Positions 30,574 through 40,682 of a stretch of DNA of 64,000 nucleotides are shown here, piece after piece (position 1 is the first letter of the stretch; the number at the start of each line of letters is the position of its first letter). Below the pieces are notes generated by a model. The model did not search any database. It was not told the origin of the DNA and worked only from the letters and a program-made list of their open reading frames with translations. Both the position numbers and the translations under genes were made by a program. Source of the stretch: Klebsormidium nitens (taxonomy: Eukaryota; Streptophyta; Klebsormidiophyceae; Klebsormidiales; Klebsormidiaceae); contig DF237083.1 in assembly GCA_000708835.1 (NCBI GenBank), positions 1 through 64,000 on the forward strand. Reading direction: 5' to 3'.

Positions 30574-31087
30574 GGAAGCGCGGCAGACGTGGAAAACCTG
30601 CGGAGTGTGCTGCTGCAAATGAGCTGGAGTTTCAGGGCCGTAGCGAGGAAGGAGCACTTCCCATGAACAGAGCCACTGTAGTGACCGGTGAGAACAGGCG
30701 CTCTTTTGTGCGGGACGACGACTATAAATACCTGTGGGAACCTCACTCCGTCAGTTCCGAAATTCGGAACTCCGAAACTTGAAATATGGACATGGGCGCC
30801 TCGGTTTTGCTCTGGTACGAGAAAGTTTTCTGCTCGACATAAAATGGCTCATTTTGAATGGTTTCTCACGGCGGTTTCGACGTTACGCTCAAGAGGCCAG
30901 CGCCCCCTACACATTGCGACAAGAACCGCCGAAAATGACGAAGAAATGGTCCACTTTTCTGTATCTATAATGCCATTTTTTACAAGTTCGATCCGTGCGC
31001 CCTCGGCCGAATTTGAATTCGGTCGGCCGTTGGCAAAAAGTGCCACGTCAGCATTTTGAGTTTGCCCGATTAAATAGTCGGTCTGGT
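30574..31087. promoter_or_regulatory. Upstream region of the RD21-like gene
   Basis: This is about 0.5 kb between the protease start and the left arm of the inverted repeat. It presumably carries the minus-strand promoter. Nothing else is recognised. Confidence 0.4.
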
Positions 31088-32165
31088 GGTCAAACTTACC
31101 TAAATCGGCGCGCGGGCGCGCAGTTGACATATCTGAAGACGTCTTTCTTGATATCTCGAGCAATACTTGAGCTTTTTGAGTTCTGTCTTTTGCATATGAA
31201 AGGGTACCTCAAGAGCATTCTACAAAGTGCTTGTCGGCAAAAAATAAGCCCCCCACGTGCATGCAATCATAGGGGCATTTTGGGCTTTCTGGCACAGATT
31301 CAAAATTGCGCGTTTGTGAATAGCAANNNNNNNNNNNNNNNNNNNNNNNNNNNNNNNNNNNNNNNNNNNNNNNNNNNNNNNNNNNNNNNNNNNNNNNNNN
31401 NNNNNNNNNNNNNNNNNNNNNNNNNNNNNNNNNNNNNNNNNNNNNNNNNNNNNNNNNNNNNNNNNNNNNNNNNNNNNNNNNNNNNNNNNNNNNNNNNNNN
31501 NNNNNNNNNNNNNNNNNNNNNNNNNNNNNNNNNNNNNNNNNNNNNNNNNNNNNNNNNNNNNNNNNNNNNNNNNNNNNNNNNNNNNNNNNNNNNNNNNNNN
31601 NNNNNNNNNNNNNNNNNNNNNNNNNNNNNNNNNNNNNNNNNNNNNNNNNNNNNNNNNNNNNNNNNNNNNNNNNNNNNNNNNNNNNNNNNNNNNNNNNNNN
31701 NNNNNNNNNNNNNNNNNNNNNNNNNNNNNNNNNNNNNNNNNNNNNNNNNNNNNNNNNNNNNNNNNNNNNNNNNNNNNNNNNNNNNNNNNNNNNNNNNNNN
31801 NNNNNNNNNNNNNNNNNNNNNNNNNNNNNNNNNNNNNNNNNNNNNNNNNNNNNNNNNNNNNNNNNNNNNNNNNNNNNNNNNNNNNNNNNNNNNNNNNNNN
31901 NNNNNNNNNNNNNNNNNNNNNNNNNNNNNNNNNNNNNGTGCTATTCACAAACGCGCAATTTTGAATCTGTGCCAGAAAGCCCAAAATGCCCCTATGATTG
32001 CATGCACTTGGGGGGCTTATTTTTGCCGACAAGCACTTCGTAGAATGCTCTTGAGGTACCCTTTCATATGCAAAAGACAGAATTCAAAAAGCTCAAGTAT
32101 TGCTCGAGATATCAAGAAAGACGTCTTCAAAACGCGCGCGCGCGCCGATTTAGGTAAGTTCGACC
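31088..32165. mobile_element. Long inverted repeat around an assembly gap (possible TIR element)
   Basis: The left arm (31088-31326) and right arm (31938-32165) are near-perfect reverse complements. Outer ends read ggtcaaacttacctaaatcg on the left and the complement of cgatttaggtaagttcgacc on the right. Inner ends (tattcacaaacgcgcaattt on the right) also match. The centre is 611 N (31327-31937). The arms hold no known transposase reading frame. It could be a TIR/foldback transposon whose centre failed to assemble, or a hairpin artefact of scaffolding. No target-site duplication is clear at the ends. Confidence 0.65.
31327..31937. other. Assembly gap (611 N)
   Basis: Undetermined bases lie exactly between the two inverted arms. 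Any apparent reading frame through it is meaningless. Confidence 0.99.
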
Positions 32166-32960
32166 TTAAAGTAACCACCCAGTACCTACCGGTACATATA
32201 ACCGGGTACCTGGGCTTACATCCTGAAACCTGAACCCCTCAGGCTGCCGGTCTCATAATAGGTACCCACCGAGTCCCACACCGGTAACTTGGCACACCGG
32301 TACCGTTGCACTCAGTTCGCCGGTTGAAAGTACCATCGCGTCCATGGAGGAAGGTTCAATGAACCCGGGAACCGCAGACGGCCCGGTTCACAAGATCTTG
32401 GCGCCCCAAATGAGGCCCCGGGGAACAACGAAATGCAAGTCCGAGTCAGCAGATTGTGTGATTGGGCCACCCGACCCATGATGCCACGTGTACTTTCTAA
32501 TGCAGGTGCGTATTCACACTTCTGTGAGCTTCACAGAGGGGGCAGTTCAGAAGGATTCGACTCGAGACCCTGGGCCTTGACCATGGACTCGGAGCTTACA
32601 AAGCGGACTGCATGGTGGGCTCACAATGGAGTAATGCGGTCAACGTGATCCTGAGTGTCCCTTTCTCGTCGAGCATGGAGAGCTTGAACGTTGGGACGCC
32701 GCACCTCGAAGTTGGAGAAGAAAGGTGGGATGAACACAGGACCAGCAGGAGGGAATATCGTCAAAGTCGCTGATGATCTCTTTCTGAGGAGATGAAAATG
32801 TAAGGCCCCTGCAGCGTTCGTCTTGCAGTCTGCTTTCCAGGTTGGGACGTTAAAAAGCATCAGCAACGCGTCTTGTGATGTGGTAGTCAGCTCCGTCTCA
32901 GTGTCTCTCCTCGCCTCTGCTTGGTTGTATCCACTTCAAAGTCCATACCAGACCATCTGA
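32166..32960. promoter_or_regulatory. Upstream region of the F-box gene
   Basis: About 0.8 kb lies between the inverted repeat and the F-box ATG. The first 170 bases are rich in accggt/ggtacc words (32180-32310). No gene is supported. Confidence 0.4.
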
Positions 32961-35900
32961 ATGTCGTTCAATACATGCACAATGCTGGCCCCAAACCCTA
33001 ACCCTAATCCCTGCTCACTACCACCAGACCATCACACCCCAACCGCTGAGCCCCTTGTCACACCCGCTGCCCCACCTCCTGCTTTAGAAAGCACTCTCCT
33101 CTCCCTCACCGACGACCTGCTGGGAAACATCCTTTCCCGACTGCCGCACTCATCCATCGAGTCGGCTGCCTGCTGCTGTCACCGTTTGCTCAGCATTGTG
33201 AGAGATGATGAGCGGACTTGGCTGCCGGCGTGCGTGAACCGGTGGGGGGGCAGGACCAATGTGCGCAGCTGGGGGGGGGGACGAGTCGCTTACCGGGCGC
33301 TCTTTCATGTCCTTCGGCAGTGCGACAAGCTGGTGAGGTGCATCTGAAGCCCGCATTTGAGATACTTTGATGACCTTGTTGGACTGGCTGCGAATTCTCT
33401 GATGTCGCCCACTTTCGAACCGCGTGCTTTTAGGAGAGAATGTCTTTGCTTGGGCTTTCCCTTGTCCAGTCTGTGCCAGGTTGCACTGTCAATGATGGCA
33501 GCTTTAGAGCTCTGATGTGGCCTGAAAATGTCACAAATGGGTTCTCTGATGGGGCGGTGGTGCTTGGACTGATTTGCAAACGGAGCTTTGCCCCTGGACC
33601 CTGTTTGAAAGACTTGACTCGGCATGCATTGTGCGCCTGTTCGCTGGCAAGAGTCGGGTGGCAACGTTTAATTAGTGATGCCTACAGAATCGTGGTCTGC
33701 GTGGAAGAACCACGATTGAATGCATTTCTCATCTTGCGCTGCCTGCATCACTGTTGAAGCGAAATCTTCAGGACAACAAATTCCAGTTCTTGTACCGTGA
33801 TTGGTGGCATCATCTTTTTGAGAGGCAGAGTTCTAACTTGTGACTCCGCGTTCCGTGTCTGCACTAACTAGATTCCACGACTTCAGGTAACCAGCCAGTA
33901 AAATTTACTCGACTCCTCCTTGCCAGGCTCCCTTGTCATGCTCATTACGTCTCCCCTAATCTTTTCTTGGAGACTATCTCATCTTTCCCAGTGTACTTGA
34001 CAATTGGCTCTACTTATCCCTCAGCCTGCTTTAGGTGCAAAACGATTGACTCCACCTTTAGTCAGTGAAGTTCGTGTCGCCTTAGTCAATGCAACGAACA
34101 TGTGCTATGCGCCACCTTGCACAGGCCGGCTTCTGGCGCGCCGTCAGCGACTCCGACTTTAAGCACGGCTCCTCGCTCGTTTCCTTCGAATGGCTTCCGA
34201 CGCATCTTGAGGCGCTCCGCATCGTGCCCGCTTGCCAGAACAGCTACCAAGTGAGAAAGATTCCGTTTCTGCGGGTGGGGGTTTCGCCTTTGGGGGAGTT
34301 CTTATGTCGGGAAAGCGGCGATGAGGACTGGGACGATCTGGCTAGATCCATCGACTTTGGAAGTGGTGAAAATCGGCCTGGTGTAATCGGGCCCATGTCC
34401 AACGGGCCCGGTGTGAAAAGGAGCGCCGTCAATGCAGGCAGCCTGAATGGAACGAGCGAATTCGGAGCCAATATGAATAGAGGTAGCGAGAACGGGGAAG
34501 GTGTGTATAGGGGCAGTGTGAGTGCGGCCCCAGAGATCAACAGCGAAGCAGCCCAGATGACGAGCCGGCTGTCCGAGTCTTCGCTGTCGGATTTGGACGA
34601 CGTGGGGCCGTCCGAAAGTCCGATGCGCACACCAAGCCCGGGGGGGCACAGGGCGCCGAGCCCAGGCCCCAAGACTGCCGTGAGTTTGACTTTTTCAGAA
34701 TTCTGGTTTTCACTGGGATTGAGCAGCTTGTCGGCAACCGATTGATGAGCGAGGGATTTGGATGACACAAAGCTCTTGACGAATTGCATCGAGTTGAAGT
34801 ATCTGTGACCTGTAAATCTGATTTACGTCTTAGTTGCCCTCCTGTAAGCCTCTCTTTCGCGTGGGCATGTTTCCGTGGGCGACTCTGGGAGGAAAAGGAT
34901 ATTTGAAGGACTTTGTAACGAGTTGATTGGTTGAAAAGGCCGATGCCCATGATTGCAAAGAGCAGACTATCCCACATCATCGACTTTTGATCTAACGCAA
35001 CGTTTTGGAAGGAAAAAAATCTTTCTCGGTAAGCTTCGTCTCCCTCTGATCACGGATACTTATACCATCGCCCATCACTCATATTTCGGGGCGTTCTCGA
35101 AACGAACTGCCAACATTGGCCGCAAGCAGCCCCCGGTCGTCTGTTCTATGATTCTGAATCACTCTTTCTTCCGTATCTCTTTCAGCATGAGAGGTCGCCA
35201 TATCTCATCGTGTCGAAAGTGGCGCCCTGTATGCAAAAACTTGGTTCTTCTGATGGGATCACCGCTCATCCTCTCCTACAAATCTCCTTAATCGATGTTG
35301 TCCAATACGCATCTCCGTTCGCTTCTGGGAAAAAGCTCACTGCAGCTTAACGTTCTCAGCCCCTGACCATGTTGTCGTGGGAGAATGCCGCCCCCTACTG
35401 AAAACCTGGTCCTTCGAAGCGGAAGCACCTTGGAGCGAGAATCGGGTAGATGCCTTGAACAGTCCGGAGTATAATTGGAATCGATCTGCAAATATTGCCC
35501 ACTTTATTTCTCCAGCAAAAAGAGCTCTTCGAAGCTGGCGTACGTAGCCCCCATTCACATTGTTCTGGAAGAACGCCGCTCCCGACCCAAAATCTGAATT
35601 ATCGAGCTTTGATCAGCCGTAATCTCTTGCTCCGAAACTGCCTGGTTTAATCCAAACGTAACTCTAAGGCGAGTTAACAAGTATCGCCCGACTTTTCCCT
35701 CCAACAGGAAAGCTCGCTGCAGCTGACGTTCGTAGCCCCAGACCATGTCGTCTTAGAATTTTGACGCCCCTCGCTCAAACCCCTTGTTCGTTGAAAGGAA
35801 GCAGCCGGGAGCCCTTTCTCGATAACTGCCTCAATCAGTCCGGAATTGTACGAAAATCAACTCAAAAAACTTCGCCCAACTTCCTCTTTCCAGCAGGAGA

Positions 35901-38367
35901 GCTCGCTGCAACTATCGTTCGTAGCCCCAGACCATATCGTTCTGGAAGAACGTCGCCCCCAACCCAAACCCTGGTCCTTCGAAGCGGAAGCGGCCGCGAG
36001 CGCTTCCCTGGGGATCGGCCACTCCTGGCGCCGCCGCTCGTCTTCGCCCACCGGCGCGCAGACCCCCCCCTTGCCGGCCTGCGGAAGCAGCCCCCCCGGA
36101 ACGTTTAACTATGAGATTTACCAGGTAAGAGGTCCCTGCGTTTCCGGTCCGATTAACATATGGAGTAGAGAAGGCTTTTGCTTTTCACTGTCTGCTGTTG
36201 ACAGCGGTCTGGTTTGTTCCTCCTTTACATCGTTTGGGTCTTTGGTAACGGAAGGGGAAGAGAGGTGCGGAAAGATCTTGAAAACGAGACAAAAGCATTC
36301 TGAAGCGGAGCAGGAGCTGATGCAAACGGCAGGTGTACTGCCACTGCGTCTCCTCCGCAGTGAATGAGCTAAAAAAGGCCTAGAAGATTTGTGGCCGGTC
36401 TATACAGTCCTTATCGGGGCGTCGGGTTGGCATACTGATCTGCGAGCGGAGTTGTGCGATCTGTTCTTGAGCCCGTTTTGATATGGTGACTGCTTTTGAA
36501 GTGCGCGCCAGGGCATGAAGTAACGACTTCGGGAGAAATATGGGTGTGACGAATTGCTAGCCTCTTTCCTCTTCGCCTGCATCCGCATCTTGTTCCTCCT
36601 CGTCCTTCCGCCGTTTCGTCAGCTCCCTTGCTCCTAAACCTAGTAACAAAATCTCCGAACAGCGACTTCATGTTGCCGTCAATTCCGACCTCTCAATCAA
36701 GACTCTCTTTCGGTTGTATGAATCTTAAGACCTCAATCACCATCAATTTCGACCTCTCAATCGTCGCTCTTTTCCAGTTGAATGAATCTTAAGACCTCAA
36801 ACACCATCCTTTCTGTTCACAGTTCCTGTCCAGTCGGGTGGCCAGCCCGGGTGGCTTACGTCAGCGCGCCCGCCGAAAGGAGCGCGAGCGCTCGGAGCGC
36901 CAGGGCCGCGTTCCGGCGCAGGCGGAGCATTTCGTGCGGATTCCGGAGGCCACGCCGACGGCGGAACGGCCGTTACAGGGCCTCTGGAAGGTGGGAAGGA
37001 CACGTGTCCAACCTTTCTTCTGCTGCTTTTTCGGTAGTCTCGTGGAAGCGACCGTGTTTTGGCGTAGGCCGAGCACTTTCACACGGATTCTGGAGGACAC
37101 ACCAACGTCGAAACGGCCGTTACAGTGCTTCTGGAAGGATGGAAGAAAGGACATGTCTCCGAGTTTTCGATCACCGTTTGCTTGCCTTCTACGGAGAAGT
37201 ATCTGGAAGCGGTCTCGTTCCGGCATGAGCGTCGCACATTACTCGGCAACCAGAGGTTACCCCAAGATTGTAGCGGCCGTTACAGGGCCTCTGTACGGTG
37301 GGAGTGACACGTGTCCTTTTCTTAACAGCGTTGACGTGTACGTGGGCGTAGCTAGCGTGCTTCATATCGATAGGACGGCCACATATTCTGGTCGCCATTC
37401 TCGTCCCAGATTGTGATTGGCAATAAGAGCGACGCCGTCGGCTTTCGATGGTTGCCCGTCCGTCAGATTGAGGATGGGGAACGACCATGCTTTAACATCC
37501 ACGCAATACTTTAAGCCTACTCTGAGCTCATGCCAACCACTGGCACAGGCCATTAGAGGCTCTCGGGAAGGTGAGGGGGTAACGTGTCCGTTTCTCCGGG
37601 AAGCACCAGCTTTGCTTTTCTTGGCAGACTAGGGGTGAAGAATGATGGAACGGACACGTCTCAGCAAAGACTGAGAGAACATGGTCGGGAGGCGAACATG
37701 ACACTAAAGTGAAGATTGGCGGAACGGCCGTTGTCAAGTTTTATCCCGCACGGAAACCTTGGCAACAGTCGCCAAAGTCCCTTCTCTTCAAAGACCACAA
37801 CAGGATCTCCTCAATGCTTTGGCTGCCGTTCCTAGTTGTTGACCTCAGACTTTGACGGTTCGAACCAAAAGCTGAAGCCTCACTCTCTATTGCAAGCAGG
37901 CCATTGGAGCGCTCGGCGGCCTCGACATCGTCCACGTGTCGTACAGCGCGCAAGAGATGGTCAAGTGCCGCCAGCTGTGCGATGTGAACACGGCCCACGT
38001 GGCCCCCAGTCCAAAAGGCGTCCAGTGGTGGGCTGTCCCGATAGAATTGACGCGCGCCGAGCAGCGGGATTACGAGAGTCGGGGTCACATTGACCCCGCG
38101 TCAAACGCGGAGCTCATAGCAAACGGCATGGATTATCGTATAAGTGATGGTCAGGTGGGTATACACCCAGAGGCGATCGCGGTGCTGAGCTTTGTAGGGT
38201 CCGACTTTAGGGAGCGGCGAGGGTTGGCGCAACGGGGGCGGATGTGGGAGTATGCGGCTGGGGAGTTTGGGTGGGGGCTGATGAGCGGCGGCGAGAATTG
38301 GATAATGGACTATAAGCGCCTGGTAGAGGGGCGGACAGTGCTGGATTCTATTCAGGAAATACATTGA
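32961..38367 (+). CDS. F-box protein, At3g12350-like
   Basis: Five exons fit in phase: 32961-33332, 34125-34679, 35894-36124, 36823-36990, 37900-38367, giving 597 residues. The F-box (about residues 45-95) reads LTDDLLGNILSRLPHSSIES then WLPACVNRWGG. It should bind SKP1 in an SCF ubiquitin ligase. Downstream blocks match what I recall of Arabidopsis At3g12350: GFWRAV and FFEWGP-like VSFEWLP, VRKIPFLRVGVSP, RRKERERSERQGR, EHFVRIPEATPTAERPLQGLWK, and a C-terminal domain with QVGIHPEAIAVLSFVG. The substrate is unknown. The central region (residues 210-380) is Ser/Gly/Pro-rich and disordered. The exon-3 start could be 35894 or 35897 (tandem CAGCAG). An in-frame ATG also lies at 32982. Two arrays of decayed exon copies occupy the introns around exons 3 and 4. 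Confidence 0.85.
35325..36010 (+). repeat. 188-bp tandem array of four exon-3 copies, the last functional
   Basis: Four copies of the exon-3 start, with its preceding intron end, sit at a period of 188-189 bp. The word agccc falls at 35358, 35546, 35734 and 35923. The 20-mer cctggtccttcgaagcggaa occurs at 35405 and again at 35970, three periods later. Copies 1-3 have stops or shifts (for example ttttgacg at 35759 where the exon has a Glu/Arg codon pair) and lie wholly in the intron. Copy 4 is exon 3 with an intact acceptor (tttccag at 35887-35893). Confidence 0.88.
36675..36822 (+). repeat. 64-bp tandem duplication before exon 4
   Basis: The words gacctctcaatc (36687, 36751) and aatcttaagacctcaa (36721, 36785) recur exactly 64 bp apart in the last part of the intron that ends at the 36822 acceptor. 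The first unit also contains a pyrimidine-rich segment like a 3' splice tract. Confidence 0.85.
36900..37740 (+). repeat. Trailing array of decayed copies of exon 4 and its donor
   Basis: The functional exon ends at 36990. Its end (cggccgttacagggcctctg, 36967) recurs identically at 37274, shortened at 37114 (cggccgttacag), degraded near 37549 (ggccattagaggctctcggg) and as ggcggaacggccgtt at 37719. Copies also keep post-donor sequence (ggtggga..gacacgtgtcc). Copy 2 has a one-base insertion and an in-frame TAG relative to the exon. The first three copies are 147 and 160 bp apart. Confidence 0.85.
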
Positions 38368-40682
38368 CACGTCCAAGCGCACACATCATCAAGTGCCGCC
38401 TCCATGCAAAGTGAAGGTTGGGCAAGCAACTCTTAGGTGCATTGATGCGCATCATTGTGGCAGTCACTTGGCAAGGTGTCCGAGTCAGGCTTGCAATGAA
38501 CAAACTGCAAGTCTGCTAGCTTGTCTTGCAATGTTAGACGTAAATCGGTTAATTGCGTGCATTCCTCAATTAATGTTGGTGCTGGGCGGCACCTACTTGT
38601 AAGGTCCTATAAGGGCTTCCTATGCCAGAGTTGACCATGTATGATGATAGATGCCATGCATTCCATATATGCATATTAGGGTCAGGCCAAGCCGCCTGCA
38701 CACATTAATGATGCGTATAGCACCCGTCTAGAGCTCTTGGCCAGGGCGCCCGGCTGCTTCGATCAACATCGCCGCGAGCAATCAAAACACTGCACTGCCA
38801 GCACAAATATGGTCGTACTCGCAATGCATGGATTGAACGCGCTTCATGCTTAATGATGACTTGAATCTCAGTATGACGCCTGCCAGAGCATCTGCCCCCG
38901 CCGGCCTGCCATGGGCCGCACCCGGTCGTAGGGTGGCAGGCCCGCGGCGGCCCAGCGCCGGGCTTGCAAGCGCAGACGTTCAAAAGTATATGTCAGTTAG
39001 CTTCCAGACAACATCATTGCAGATCGCGCGTACGTACAAAACTCACGGTCAAATATCAACCCGCGCCGATCAAGCATAAGGGCTGATGACCAGATTGCGT
39101 ACAGTGCTCACATTCAGTCTTCCTTACTGGCGGAAACAGCAGGAAACTTGAAGCTTCTTGTGTACGTGGAACATGCAACGTCGAAAGCATGGTGGCTGAC
39201 TGCTCGTAACAATCAGCGCCAGTGACGCGGTTGCAACCGTCCGGGAGAAGAATCCATTATCATTCGGCCCAGCGGACTCGATCGCTAGCAACATGCCGGC
39301 ATGCTTTGCTGTGGATCTTGAACAAACAAGGAGGGTCGATTTCCAGAGTCAGGTGGTCGGCAAACGTGTTCACTTTACCCAAGTGTACGCTCCTCGAGTC
39401 CGTCGATGTCGTGCCCCCATCGAAAGGTATCTGCGGCCCAGCATGTCTGTTGTCTCTTCCTAAGTTGTCAGTCCTGAAAGCTCCCCAAAAGCATCATTTC
39501 ACAGTCCCAAGCCTTGGCACGTGCTAGCTTTGCTGGCCCGATCCGTTTGCTTGGCCCTTCGCTTTCTTGCAATCTTGCTTGTGACCTCTCTTCCAATGGA
39601 TCAACTGCACGACAAGGAGCGCACACTTAATACTCATCCACAGCCCTTTTTCTTCTAGATAGCCGTCTCATGTGGTAAGGTCATACAGTGACCATAGTAT
39701 CGTCGGACCGACGAACGCATCCGCTGTCACAGTCCGCTTTCACTGATCCGAGATTTCCTACGACAGGAGTGGGCCCCGTCGTGAACGACAAAGCATGCAA
39801 GTGGGCAGCAATTGTTCGCCAGGAATCCCCAGCATCCTCGCAGCGGCAAGCGACTCCAAAGAATCAAACAGGCCCCTTTTCAGACCGTCTCGTTCTTCCC
39901 AGCACTCTGATCGGAGCAGACAAAAGCAATTTCATCCATCATTGACTGCTTCGGGTTTTGGCCGGAAGGCAACTTAATCCCGCACGTACAGACGCCCGCA
40001 GAGTGCAATCTTGAATGAAGAGTTGCTGACCTGGCATTCTCGCGAGCAGTATTGGGCGGCGCTGCACGCGCTACACGACTTGAAAGTCGCCCGTCGGAAC
40101 TCGATGACTCCATCAACGCACTCCTGCAGAAGGCGTAACAGGTGTTGGCGTGTTGTCCTTCAGGGGAACGATATTCTACTAACTTGGAGTGAAAGAGCCT
40201 GGGTTGTTGAGGGAAAGAGACGAGACTGAACAGCCGTCCAGTACCAAAAGTAATACGACACGATTGGACAAGCCATCACTCCTGAAGTGAGTCGATCTCC
40301 TTTCAAGGGTAGTGTTTTGTAACGTGCACGAACTTCGGAGACAGTGCTCAGCGAAAGAGAAACTCTGATATTTACAACAAGAAAGTAAGCGCTTGCAGTG
40401 ATTAGAAACGCTTGCTGGAGTCGCTCTACGGTTTCCACTGTACGTTCCACCTGAACTGTCCCATTCAACACTGGTTAGATCTCGGAAAACAGGGGTCAAA
40501 ACAGAACGAACCCAGCTTTTTGATAACTCGTAAACATTCCCCGGCCTCAGCTTAGACTTTTCCGCACACACCGCTCACAACTTTTAAAATAGGCGAACAA
40601 AACCAAGAGTCAGATGACTCTCAAAACATGTCTGATGTTTCTCGGATGATACACGTGCAATTGGTCGAAGCCAACAAAAACT
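38368..40682. other. Convergent intergenic region, no confident gene
   Basis: About 2.3 kb lies between the F-box stop and the stop of the minus-strand hypothetical gene. Short open frames exist on both strands (for example a frame ending ELDDSINALLQKA at about 40136 on +), but none has start, splice and similarity support. Confidence 0.45.

Noticed and set aside
30995-32233. Very long open frames on both strands across 31327-31937
   Set aside because: They exist only because the run of N is not read as stops; the flanks are inverted-repeat arms with no coding signal.
32993-33012. Telomere-like aaccctaaccctaat
   Set aside because: Only about two and a half units and inside the F-box first exon (NPNPNP), so probably coding coincidence rather than an interstitial telomere.
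40010-40138. Possible + strand last exon ending ELDDSINALLQKA
   Set aside because: No convincing acceptor in phase and no upstream exon of the same gene.
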